Positions 1 through 6,820 of a stretch of DNA of 18,144 bases are shown here, piece after piece. Both the position numbers and the translations under genes were made by a program. The stretch is from a bacterium (GTDB lineage Bacteria > Patescibacteriota > Minisyncoccia > Phycocordibacterales > Phycocordibacteraceae): assembly GCA_021781935.1 (NCBI GenBank), contig JAJXVW010000005.1, positions 1 to 18,144 of the forward strand. The letters run 5' to 3'. Each line of letters begins with the position of its first letter. Positions within the stretch are counted from its first letter, which is position 1. The notes below the pieces were generated by a model that worked only from the letters and a program-made list of their open reading frames with translations, did not search any database and was not told the origin of the DNA.

Positions 1-1
1 C

Positions 2-202
2 GTCTGCCGCGACGGTACTGCCGCTACTGAAGACGGTGCGATCAAAGGCGGATTGCTTGGTGGCGCCCTCGGTGCCCTCGCCCGTGGTGATGCCAGAGGT
101 GCTCTGCTCGGTATCGGTGTCGGTGCCGCAGCCGGAGCGGCAATCGGTCACGAAAGCACCCGCAATGACTGTCAGATCGTCGATGACGGTCGTCGCCGCT
201 AG
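2..202 (+). CDS. Glycine-zipper domain protein, C-terminal part (5' truncated by the window edge)
   Basis: Frame 2 is open from the first base to a TAG at 200-202, giving 66 residues without a start codon, so the gene begins outside the window. The sequence is a run of GxxxG-type repeats (for example GGLLGGALGALARG, then GIGVGAAAGAAIG), the hallmark of glycine-zipper 2TM proteins, which form packed helical hairpins in or at the membrane. A short hydrophilic Cys-containing tail follows (NDCQIVDDGRRR), with a second Cys at residue 2 of the visible part. The zipper hairpin would span about residues 13-50. It converges on the M48-like tail of the alaS ORF with only 29 bases between the stops. The role is unknown; in other bacteria such proteins are envelope or stress-associated. 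The family call rests on composition and repeat pattern only. Confidence 0.7.
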   Translation, partial: VCRDGTAATEDGAIKGGLLGGALGALARGDARGALLGIGVGAAAGAAIGHESTRNDCQIVDDGRRR

Positions 203-231
203 TAGCAATTTCTCCTCGCCATCGGCTAAAT

Positions 232-447
232 TTATTGAACCAAACCGCTCGGTACGCCATCCGGATATTTTGCTTTGATTGCTTCATCAATGCGTTCGAT
301 GCGATGTTCCGGATTTGGATGGGTGCTGAAAAATTCCGGCGTGCGTGACTTCGCTAAACGATCGAGGATCTCCATCACCTTGTCCATTGCTCGCGGGTCG
401 TAACCGGCATCCGAGGAAAAGCGCACGCCGAGCTTATCGGCTTCGCG
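232..447 (-). pseudogene. C-terminal remnant of an M48-family zinc metallopeptidase, in frame with alaS
   Basis: The last ~70 residues of the alaS ORF read READKLGVRFSSDAGYDPRAM, then VMEILDRLAKS, then PEFFSTHPNPEHRIERI. This is the classical end of secreted or membrane M48 peptidases: the ExEAD helix, the AGYDP turn and the STHPxPxxRI motif. In intact enzymes the first Glu of the ExxxD motif is the third zinc ligand. Here the equivalent residue is Ile347 from the AlaRS side (IREAD), so the join falls directly at that helix. The HEXXH motif and the N-terminal membrane part are missing, so this piece cannot be a protease. It ends with TAA at 232-234, next to a convergent glycine-zipper gene. 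The motif match is strong; whether it is translated as part of the fusion is unknown. Confidence 0.75.
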
Positions 448-1488
448 GATAGCGCGGCGGATGAGCCGGCGGAGCACGTATCCCTGCTCTGAATTGCCCG
501 GCAGTATGCCGCTCGCGAGCATGAAGCTCGCCGCGCGCATGTGGTCGAGGATGATGCGGAAGGAGATGGTGGTGGCGATATTTTCCCCGTAACGCTTCCC
601 TGTTCGTTCTTCGAGCACTGCACGCGCCGCGTCGAAAACGTCGATCAGGAACACGTCCGGATCATTGCGAGTGGCGGCGGTAAGCCGTTCAAGTCCGCCG
701 CCGAAGTCAACGTTCTTCTTGGGGAGCGAAGCGAACGATCCACCCGCCTGCTTCACGAACTGCATGAAGACCGAATTCCCTATCTCGATGAATCGCCCGC
801 AATCGCAATTCGGGTGGCAGTGCTTGCCGAAGCGCCCATCGTGCTCTAATCCGAAGTCGTAGAACACTTCCGAATCTGGTCCGCCGATCTCGCCGACCGG
901 CATGTTCGCGGGCACGCCAGCACGGCTCCACCAGTTCTTCCTAGCGCCATACGCGAAGATGCGCCCTCCCTGCATGCCGAGTTCTCCGCCGCGCTCCTCG
1001 GTGCCGAGCTCGACGAAGGTGGCATCGATGCCCTTTTCTGTATAGAGCTTCTTCCAGAGCTCGACCGCTTCAGTGTCAAGCGGCATGCCGGTGGAATCGT
1101 CGCCACCGAATACGGTCACATAGAGTTTCTCGGGATCGAGGCCGAGCCCTTCCTCCTTCCTCGTGAGGTACTCGAAAATCCACGGGAGCTGCTCCTGTTT
1201 GAAGTAGTTGCCGAGGCTCCAGTTGCCGAGCATCTCGAAAAAGGTCGTGTGGCGGTTGTCGCCGACTTCCTCGATGTCTTCTGCGCGGAAGGAAAGCTGC
1301 GAGTCCGCAAGGCGCATTCCTCCCGGATGCTCCTGCCCCATGAGGTACGGCACCAATGGTTGCATGCCAGAGCTTGTGAAGAGCGTCGTCGGGTCGTTTT
1401 CGGGCACGATGGGTGACGACGGGATGATCGCGTGGCCCCGCGTCTTGAAGAATTCCAGATAGCGGCTGCGGACTTCGCGGACGTTCAT
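232..1488 (-). CDS. alaS: Alanyl-tRNA synthetase catalytic domain, truncated and fused to an M48 peptidase tail
   Basis: This 418-aa ORF begins as a class II AlaRS. The motif 2 region (FRAEDIEEVGDNRHTTFFEMLGNW, from about residue 67) and motif 3 (GGGLERL, 263-269) are clear, and an H/C-rich segment HCHPNCDCG (223-231) precedes the IEIGNSVFMQF region. AlaRS similarity stops at RRLIRRAIR (about 340-348), just where the helical tRNA-recognition domain should continue. The editing and C-Ala domains are absent. The remaining ~70 residues match the M48 metallopeptidase C-terminus instead. E. coli AlaRS fragments of about this size form alanyl-adenylate but do not charge tRNA well, so this product alone should not be a working synthetase. 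The start at 1488 (MNVREV) is preferred over 1515 (MSRYAIFSP) because AlaRS homology begins there and an extended -10 lies 7 nt upstream. Whether it is a pseudogene, a real fusion or an assembly chimera cannot be decided here. Confidence 0.85.
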   Translation of the reverse strand: MNVREVRSRYLEFFKTRGHAIIPSSPIVPENDPTTLFTSSGMQPLVPYLMGQEHPGGMRLADSQLSFRAEDIEEVGDNRHTTFFEMLGNWSLGNYFKQEQLPWIFEYLTRKEEGLGLDPEKLYVTVFGGDDSTGMPLDTEAVELWKKLYTEKGIDATFVELGTEERGGELGMQGGRIFAYGARKNWWSRAGVPANMPVGEIGGPDSEVFYDFGLEHDGRFGKHCHPNCDCGRFIEIGNSVFMQFVKQAGGSFASLPKKNVDFGGGLERLTAATRNDPDVFLIDVFDAARAVLEERTGKRYGENIATTISFRIILDHMRAASFMLASGILPGNSEQGYVLRRLIRRAIREADKLGVRFSSDAGYDPRAMDKVMEILDRLAKSRTPEFFSTHPNPEHRIERIDEAIKAKYPDGVPSGLVQ

Positions 1489-1495
1489 GGGTGAA

Positions 1496-1504
1496 AAGAT
1501 AGCA
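1496..1504 (-). promoter_or_regulatory. Extended -10 element for alaS, leaderless arrangement
   Basis: The - strand reads TGC-TATCTT, an extended -10 (TGN-TANNNT), followed by 7 nt and then the ATG at 1488. No Shine-Dalgarno precedes that ATG. Transcription would start at or next to the start codon. No convincing -35 was seen. Inferred from sequence only. Confidence 0.4.
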
Positions 1505-1520
1505 TAGCGACTCATATTCT

Positions 1521-1526
1521 TATACT
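1521..1526 (+). promoter_or_regulatory. -10 element (TATACT) for the M13 peptidase gene
   Basis: TATACT lies 11 nt before the ATG at 1538, inside the 49-base divergent spacer shared with alaS. Transcription would start about 5 nt before the ATG, leaving no room for a Shine-Dalgarno. A TACTAT hexamer shifted by 2 nt is an alternative reading. Confidence 0.4.
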
Positions 1527-1537
1527 ATGCGCTGCAT

Positions 1538-3505
1538 ATGACACACTGGGGATTCGACACGAAGGACATGGACCGGACCGTCCGGCCGCAGGACGACCTG
1601 TACCACTACGCGAACGGCGGCTGGCTGAGGCGGCATGCCATACCGAAGGAGGAATCGCGTTGGGGCTCATTCATGATGCTCCGTAGGCAGGTGGACGAGC
1701 AGCTGCACGCGATTGTGAAGGAGATGCTCGCGAAGAAGCGCTCGCCTGCCGGAAGCCCCGAACAGCTCGTCGGCGATTTTTTCAAGAGCGGCATGGATGA
1801 AGCCCGCCGCGAGAAGCTCGGCGCGTCTCCGCTCGAGCCGCTATTCGAGCGTATACGAAAGTCGAAACGTAGAGAGGATCTCGCGGACCTCATTGCATAT
1901 CTCCATACATACGGCGTAGACGTATTATTCTACGACGGTATCGATCAAGACTCGAAGAGGAGCGAACGGTACGCGCTTTTTCTCGGACAAGGCGGTATCT
2001 CGCTCGGGGATCGCGACTACTACCTCAAGGATGATGCGGAATCGAACCGCATCCGGAGCGCCTACGAGAGGCATATTTTGAGGCTGCTCATTCTCGCCGG
2101 ATATGACGCCGCGGAAGCGAAGCGTCGGCAGAGCGTCATCATGGAGATCGAAACACAGCTCGCGAGGCATGCTATGGATAAGGTGGACGCGCGGGATTTC
2201 GAGAAGACCTACCACAAGATGAGCGTGACGCAGCTCGCGAAGCTCAACCCGTCCTTCGATTGGGAACGGTTCCTCGCAAAGACCGGTGCGAAGCATGCCG
2301 GCGCTCTCATCGTCATGCAGCCGGGATTCTTCAAGGGTCTCGAGCGCATGCTTAACCGCATCGGTCTGGAGGACTGGAAGACCTATTTCGAATGGCACGT
2401 GCTGAACGAGCACGCCGGGTTGCTCTCGACCGCGTTCGTGAAGGAGAGCTTTGCGTTCTACGGCAAAGTGCTTGGAGGCGCGAAGACCATGCAACCGCTG
2501 TGGCGGCGCGTATTGCGGACCGTCAACGACGCTCTCGGCGAGGAGATCGGCAAGCTCTATGTCGCGCGGCACTTCCCTCCTGAGGCGAAAGTTCGTATGC
2601 GCGCGCTCGTGAACGATCTCTTCGATGCCTACGAGAGGCGTATCAAAGCGCTTGATTGGATGACGGCAGGCACGAAACGGAAGGCAGTGAAGAAGCTGCG
2701 CGCCATGCATCATAAGATTGGGTATCCCGATACCTGGAAAAGCTATCGCGGGCTCGAAATCAGGAAGGATGACTACGTCGGGAACGTGCTCCGAGTGACT
2801 GCCTACGAATCGAAGCGCGAAGCTCGGAAGCTCGGGCGTGCGCTCGATCGCGGCGAGTGGTTTATGTATCCTCAGACGGTGAACGCTTATAATCAGTTCG
2901 GCCTAAACGACATCGTCTTTCCGGCGGCAATCCTGCAGCCGCCGTTCTTCAGTCTCGAAGCCGATGACGCGATGAACTATGGCTCCATCGGGACGGTCAT
3001 CGGGCACGAGATGACCCACGGATTCGACGATCAGGGCTCGAAGTTCGACGTAAATGGGAATATGCGGACCTGGTGGACGAAGCGGGATGCGGAACGCTTC
3101 GCAGCGAAAACGAAACTGCTCGCGAAGCAGTTCGATGCTTACACGGTTGCTGACGGCGTGCACGTCAATGGCAAGCTCACGCTTGGAGAAAACGTCGCCG
3201 ATCTCGGCGGAGCGGCCATCGCATACGATGCGTATATGATGCATCTTTCGAACCACCCGGAAAAGAACGTGACGATTGAAGGGTTCACGCCGGCAGAGCG
3301 ATTCTTCCTAGCGTTCTCCCTGTTCGAGAGAGAGCACTCTCGTCCAGAGTCTGAGAAACTCCAGGTGCTCACTGATCCGCACTCACCGGGAATCTTCCGT
3401 ATCAATGGGCCAGCCTCGAACATGAGCGAATTCTATGAGGCGTTCGGTGTGAAGAAGGGCGACAAGCTCTGGCGTGCCCCGAAGGACCGCGCGAAGATCT
3501 GGTAA
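1538..3505 (+). CDS. M13-family (neprilysin/PepO-like) zinc metallopeptidase
   Basis: This 655-aa protein has the usual full length of M13 peptidases, which cleave peptides and small proteins. The zinc and catalytic motif HEMTH is at 490-494 (context VIGHEMTHGFDDQG). The third zinc ligand is Glu551 in ENVAD (551-555), with Asp555 as its partner. The substrate-binding NAY motif is at 449-451, followed by FPAAILQPPFF. Near the end, FRINGPASNM holds the conserved Arg that holds the peptide, and the chain ends in Trp as usual. All catalytic residues are present. There is no signal peptide or N-terminal membrane anchor: the protein starts MTHWGFDTKDMDRTVRPQDDLY, entering directly into the peptidase fold, so it is predicted cytoplasmic. 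It is a lone + strand gene, divergent from alaS and convergent with ung, separated from the latter by 38 bases. Confidence 0.97.
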   Translation: MTHWGFDTKDMDRTVRPQDDLYHYANGGWLRRHAIPKEESRWGSFMMLRRQVDEQLHAIVKEMLAKKRSPAGSPEQLVGDFFKSGMDEARREKLGASPLEPLFERIRKSKRREDLADLIAYLHTYGVDVLFYDGIDQDSKRSERYALFLGQGGISLGDRDYYLKDDAESNRIRSAYERHILRLLILAGYDAAEAKRRQSVIMEIETQLARHAMDKVDARDFEKTYHKMSVTQLAKLNPSFDWERFLAKTGAKHAGALIVMQPGFFKGLERMLNRIGLEDWKTYFEWHVLNEHAGLLSTAFVKESFAFYGKVLGGAKTMQPLWRRVLRTVNDALGEEIGKLYVARHFPPEAKVRMRALVNDLFDAYERRIKALDWMTAGTKRKAVKKLRAMHHKIGYPDTWKSYRGLEIRKDDYVGNVLRVTAYESKREARKLGRALDRGEWFMYPQTVNAYNQFGLNDIVFPAAILQPPFFSLEADDAMNYGSIGTVIGHEMTHGFDDQGSKFDVNGNMRTWWTKRDAERFAAKTKLLAKQFDAYTVADGVHVNGKLTLGENVADLGGAAIAYDAYMMHLSNHPEKNVTIEGFTPAERFFLAFSLFEREHSRPESEKLQVLTDPHSPGIFRINGPASNMSEFYEAFGVKKGDKLWRAPKDRAKIW

Positions 3506-3543
3506 TCACCCGTACCAGGAATAGCCGCCCCTCCGAACGAGGT

Positions 3544-4215
3544 TCAGAGCCAATCAATCGGCGTCTCGCCGTGCGCGGCCAGATATGCGTTCGCTTGCGT
3601 AAAGTGGCCGTTACCGAAGAAGCCCGCATTCGCGGAGAACGGCGAAGGGTGCGCGGATTCGAGTACGAGATGCTTCTTCCGGTCGATATGCGCTCCCTTT
3701 TGTCTCGCGTAATTTCCCCAGAGCATAAAGACAACGCCTCTGCGTTCATCGGAGAGCGCCGGTATGACCGCGTCCGTGAACTGTTCCCATCCGCGGCCTT
3801 GGTGGCTGCCGGCCAGGCGCGCACGCACCGTGAGCGTCGCGTTCAGAAGCAATACGCCTTGTTTCGCCCAGCGTTCGAGAGTTCCATCGCGGTGAACCAT
3901 CGGCTGGCCGTATTCCGTCTCGATCTCTTTAAAGACGTTCTGGAGGGACGGCGGCAGACGCTGTCCCTCGTCGACCGCGAAGCAGAGCCCGTTCGCCTGT
4001 CCAGCGCCATGGTACGGATCCTGCCCTAGAATCACGACCTTCACCGCTTCGAACGGACAGAGGTCGAACGCGCGAAAGATATCCCGCGGCGGAGGATATA
4101 CGACCTCATGAGCATATTCCGCGCGAACGAATTCCGTTAGCGCCTTGAAATAGGGCTTCGTAAACTCACCTGCAAGACGGGACTTCCACGAGAGATCTAT
4201 GCGCACCTCGTTCAT
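3544..4215 (-). CDS. ung: Uracil-DNA glycosylase, family 1
   Basis: This enzyme removes uracil from DNA, the first step of base excision repair. The 223-aa length is typical. The water-activating motif GQDPYH is at 64-69 with catalytic Asp66. The LPPSLQNVFKEI segment follows (88-99), then the uracil-binding strand VLLLN (121-125) with the selective Asn125, and the minor-groove loop HPSPFSA (189-195) with catalytic His189. FFGNGHF and the terminal DWL are also family features. All expected residues are present. It starts 5 nt after the stop of the upstream RecB-like nuclease and is the last gene of a five-gene unit. No Shine-Dalgarno is visible, so translational coupling is likely. It converges on the M13 peptidase gene. 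Confidence 0.98.
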   Translation of the reverse strand: MNEVRIDLSWKSRLAGEFTKPYFKALTEFVRAEYAHEVVYPPPRDIFRAFDLCPFEAVKVVILGQDPYHGAGQANGLCFAVDEGQRLPPSLQNVFKEIETEYGQPMVHRDGTLERWAKQGVLLLNATLTVRARLAGSHQGRGWEQFTDAVIPALSDERRGVVFMLWGNYARQKGAHIDRKKHLVLESAHPSPFSANAGFFGNGHFTQANAYLAAHGETPIDWL

Positions 4216-4220
4216 ACGGG

Positions 4221-5018
4221 CTAGGATGCGCGTTTCTTGTGTTCGCGCAAAAGCGTCTTCCCGGCAGCTTCACGGTACGCGCAAAAATCGCAAGGCCCGC
4301 CGCCGAACGAGGTACCGGGTTCGGGTATCGCGTCGCTCTCGAGCATGTTCTTGAGGCGTAGGAGAAGCGGCTCGATCCACGCATCGCTCCCCGCATACGG
4401 GATGAGCTTCACATCGAACTCAAGTTTGCCGTCAAACGCCGGCGCACCGGAATTGCCATTCACGTACACGAAATAGCCGGTCGGCGAGACCGAAAATCCG
4501 TTCCTGCGGAAGAGCCACTGGTAGATCTCCATCTGCCGCTTGTACGAATCATACAGATCGTCCTCGGAAGCGGGACCCACCCTTTTGCTGGTCGCTTTGT
4601 AGTCAACGACGATGAGTTCCCCCGTCGGCGTCTCCCAGAGATCGTCAATGCCGCCCCGGACGATGAGATCCGTCGGCGCGTGGTGATACGCGATGCCGCG
4701 TTTCAGCGCGTCGCGCCATTCGTCGAGACGTGTGTCCGCGCAGGGAATCGCGTCAATCCCGTATGCTTCCATGAGCGGATGGGGTCGCCCTCCCGCACGA
4801 TGGACGTCGAATTCACGTTTCAGAAGCTCATCGACGGCGTTGTTCAGGGTGAATGACGGTCCGGAGGGTCTCTTTACCCCGAACTTGAGGTCCAAATATG
4901 CGCAGCGCGGGCACTCAGCGAATAGGTCGATCTTCGAACGGCTGATGACAAACGGCCCGTTTTCGGGATCATAGGGCCCCCAGAGTTTCTTCGCCTTGGA
5001 TAATGCTGAGGACGTCAT
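4221..5018 (-). CDS. PD-(D/E)XK nuclease of the RecB/Cas4 type with four conserved cysteines
   Basis: The 265-aa protein has the RecB-like nuclease core: an N-terminal SRSKIDLFAECPRC segment (26-39), GGIDD with Asp125, the catalytic DYK (139-141, context ELIVVDYKAT), and QMEIYQWLF with Gln162 and Tyr166 (the QxxxY motif). A CxxC pair at 36 and 39 and a second at 243 and 246 (CDFC) bracket the nuclease core, as the iron-sulfur cysteines of Cas4 and AddB do, so a bound Fe-S cluster or zinc is plausible. It would cleave DNA or trim ends. Its start overlaps the stop of the upstream DUF7282-like gene (ATGA), indicating coupling, and ung follows after 5 nt. It is not called cas4 because no cas1, cas2 or CRISPR array is nearby. 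The target in the cell is unknown. Confidence 0.85.
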   Translation of the reverse strand: MTSSALSKAKKLWGPYDPENGPFVISRSKIDLFAECPRCAYLDLKFGVKRPSGPSFTLNNAVDELLKREFDVHRAGGRPHPLMEAYGIDAIPCADTRLDEWRDALKRGIAYHHAPTDLIVRGGIDDLWETPTGELIVVDYKATSKRVGPASEDDLYDSYKRQMEIYQWLFRRNGFSVSPTGYFVYVNGNSGAPAFDGKLEFDVKLIPYAGSDAWIEPLLLRLKNMLESDAIPEPGTSFGGGPCDFCAYREAAGKTLLREHKKRAS

Positions 5019-5485
5019 CGGGTATTGAAGTATGCGATGACCGGCTGTCCGGTATCGAAATCAACGTATACGCTGTCGGCGGAAAGATCGAAGGTGTTTG
5101 TTCCGCCATCGCGGTACAGCTCAATCGCATAGGTTTCCCCAGGAACCGTCGGACGGAGCAGCGGGACCGTAACGTTCGTGCGCGGGCCGCCTACGCGCGC
5201 AGCACCTAGGACGTTCCCGAGATTAGAATCAACCACTTCTCGCACGGCAACCCACACGCCGGGCGGGGGTACGGTCACCGAAGCAACAGCGACCGTAGCG
5301 CCCGCCGGCTGATCCTGCACCGACACGACGCCGCTCGGAGTGCTTACGAGCGGCGTCGTACTCGCGATGGTCGCAGGCGCGTTTGAGGGCATCTCTGGAC
5401 CTTCATAAAACCAGGCGGTCAGGAGTATCGCGCCGAGGATAAGGCCGGCGACGAAGGATGTGAGTGAGAAATCTCGCATCGCCAT
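5015..5485 (-). CDS. Single-pass anchored extracytoplasmic protein with a DUF7282-like domain
   Basis: The 156-aa protein has one N-terminal membrane helix (about residues 8-26), a low-complexity Ala/Ser/Thr/Pro linker, and then a beta-rich domain. The domain reads VPPPGVWVAVREVVDS, GNVLGAARV, NVTVPLLRPTVPGETYAIELYRDGG, resembling the DUF7282 fold seen in archaeal and CPR surface proteins. It is predicted to face outside the cell. The ATG at 5485 is chosen because AAGGTG lies 7 nt upstream; a GTG at 5503 would add six residues (MLRCLR) but has no ribosome site. The TGA stop overlaps the ATG of the RecB-like nuclease (ATGA). The placement of a surface protein between two nuclease genes is odd. 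The domain assignment is by pattern and is tentative. Confidence 0.7.
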   Translation of the reverse strand: MAMRDFSLTSFVAGLILGAILLTAWFYEGPEMPSNAPATIASTTPLVSTPSGVVSVQDQPAGATVAVASVTVPPPGVWVAVREVVDSNLGNVLGAARVGGPRTNVTVPLLRPTVPGETYAIELYRDGGTNTFDLSADSVYVDFDTGQPVIAYFNTR

Positions 5486-5492
5486 ACGCAGA

Positions 5493-5498
5493 CACCTT
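5493..5498 (-). promoter_or_regulatory. Shine-Dalgarno deciding the start of the DUF7282-like gene
   Basis: AAGGTG on the - strand, 7 nt before the ATG at 5485. It supports this ATG over the upstream GTG at 5503. Confidence 0.55.
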
Positions 5499-5504
5499 AG
5501 CACA

Positions 5505-6374
5505 TCACGAGGCCGAGAGCACCGCTCCCTCGTGCGGCATACTGAGAAGTCCTTCCGCCTCTGCGAGAAGCTCCCCTACTGCTTCAGGCGCAAGGTGCAG
5601 CGGATCGAGAAGCGTACGATCCGCAAGGATTTGATCCGCCGCGACCACGCGGTTATCGATAAGCAGTCGCTTCTCAGCCTTTGAAAGCGAGGTGAGCGCC
5701 GTGATGGGGTAGATCCTTGCACGGTACATTCGGGTAAGGAGACAATCCTCCCGCGGGTAGCTCCAGCCAAGCAGTTCGACGCCGGCGCACTCAGCATACG
5801 CGATCGCTTCGCTCGTGAATTTCGTATTGGTAACGAGCAGCCCTCGGTCTATTGCGCAGGTGCGCTCGGCCGGATCGCAGGCGAATATGTCGTCGAAGCG
5901 GCTCTTCACGTAGAGCGCGACCTTGAGGTCCGTCTTATAACCGGGGTCGTTATGATATTTCAATTCAGCGGCGAGATATTCGCCGCGCCCGGGGTGTGAA
6001 GCGTAAAAGTCCGTCTCATGCGTCACGCACTTGCCCTTTATGAGTTTCCGCGTCTCCACCGACCATCCTTCCGCAGCAAAGAGATGCGAGACGAAATCCT
6101 CGAAGGGGTGTCCTGAGGGCCCGAACTCGAGCATCGCGCGTCGGAGGGCATATCGGGCCGCGACCGGTCTCCCCTCCTTGCGCAAAAGCGCGAATGCGCG
6201 GGCATACACCTCTTTCGAAGTGCTGCCGGCGGTGATGGTAGCGCCTATCTGCTGCGTAATGTCCTCTGCCGCGCGCGTCGAAGCGCCGGCACGCCGGAGT
6301 GATGACACGAGCCGTTCGGGATCGAATGCCTCGCTCGTGCCGTCGGCCTTTATGATGGAGGGAGATGTGCTCAT
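5505..6374 (-). CDS. ATP-cone domain fused to a PD-(D/E)XK (Mrr-like) endonuclease
   Basis: The 289-aa protein starts with an ATP-cone: VIKADGTSEAFDPERLVSSL-type opening (residues 7-26) through ALRRAMLEFGPSG (about 76-88). This nucleotide-sensing fold is best known from ribonucleotide reductase and NrdR. A restriction-endonuclease-like core follows (about 91-205): FEDFVSHLFAAEGW, then THETDFYA with Asp122, then AAELKYH with Glu137 and Lys139, forming D-x14-E-x-K. The next segment, DPGYKTDLKVALYVKSRFDDI, is conserved in related ATP-cone/nuclease proteins. The C-terminal third (about 215-289) has a helical region, LSKAEKRLLIDNRVVAADQIL. Its ATG overlaps the stop of the upstream anchored protein (ATGA). 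Inference: a DNA-cutting activity gated by ATP or dATP. The target is unknown, and no methyltransferase is nearby, so it is not a classical restriction pair. Confidence 0.8.
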   Translation of the reverse strand: MSTSPSIIKADGTSEAFDPERLVSSLRRAGASTRAAEDITQQIGATITAGSTSKEVYARAFALLRKEGRPVAARYALRRAMLEFGPSGHPFEDFVSHLFAAEGWSVETRKLIKGKCVTHETDFYASHPGRGEYLAAELKYHNDPGYKTDLKVALYVKSRFDDIFACDPAERTCAIDRGLLVTNTKFTSEAIAYAECAGVELLGWSYPREDCLLTRMYRARIYPITALTSLSKAEKRLLIDNRVVAADQILADRTLLDPLHLAPEAVGELLAEAEGLLSMPHEGAVLSAS

Positions 6375-6781
6375 GAAGCGGTCGTCGTTGCGACGGTCCC
6401 GTTCACCGTAACGGTGATGGGCGCGTTCTTCGGTGCCGAAACCGTCGCTGAAAACGGTATCTTCGTGGGTAATTGCAGACAGACTCCCGAGTCCAGTGGT
6501 ATTTCGATGCTGAGCGCAATGGCGGTACTCGATGCCGCCGCGGTGGTCGTGGCAGAGGCGGTAACGGTCGTGCAGGCGTCAGGCGCAAGCACGGTTCCGC
6601 TGATGGCATGCGTACCTCTGCGATAGGTGTCCGTATACGCGACCGCGGGAGTAGAGGTCGCCGGTTGCGGCACGCGGGCGATCTGGCCAAAGTCCCGCGT
6701 GTGAGGAACAGATAGCGCAAAGCCGCCGATTATGATGATGGCGATTATGCCGGCCGCCGCCCAAAAACGTCGTGTTTGCAT
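6371..6781 (-). CDS. Small N-terminally anchored exported protein with two cysteines
   Basis: The 136-aa protein has a short positive N-terminus (MQTRRFW), one hydrophobic helix (about 7-24, ending GGFALSV), and a Thr/Ala/Ser-rich extracytoplasmic domain with strand-like segments (GTHAISGTVLAPDAC, STAIALSIEIPLDSGVC, PITVTVNGTV). Cys70 and Cys101 could form a disulfide outside the cell. I do not recognise the family; the pattern suits an immunoglobulin-like or related beta-sandwich, but that is a guess. It is the first gene of the five-gene unit running down to ung. An extended -10 (TGG-TACTAT) ends 6 nt before its ATG, with no Shine-Dalgarno. The TGA stop overlaps the ATG of the ATP-cone nuclease, so expression is probably coupled. 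Confidence 0.75.
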   Translation of the reverse strand: MQTRRFWAAAGIIAIIIIGGFALSVPHTRDFGQIARVPQPATSTPAVAYTDTYRRGTHAISGTVLAPDACTTVTASATTTAAASSTAIALSIEIPLDSGVCLQLPTKIPFSATVSAPKNAPITVTVNGTVATTTAS

Positions 6782-6787
6782 AGTGCG

Positions 6788-6796
6788 ATAGTACCA
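6788..6796 (-). promoter_or_regulatory. Extended -10 promoter for the five-gene nuclease/ung unit
   Basis: TGG-TACTAT on the - strand, 6 nt before the ATG at 6781. No Shine-Dalgarno is present, so the mRNA is predicted leaderless. It lies in the 39-base gap after mnmA and would drive the genes from 6781 down to 3544. Confidence 0.5.
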
Positions 6797-6820
6797 CGCG
6801 CCTATGCGGACCGCTGGAGA

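Noticed and set aside
1925..2713. A 262-aa - strand frame inside the M13 peptidase gene
   Set aside because: It is a shadow of the M13 coding strand with no motif or ribosome site.
4221..5018. Naming the RecB-like nuclease cas4
   Set aside because: No cas1, cas2, other cas genes or repeat array are visible, and the Cys layout differs from typical Cas4.
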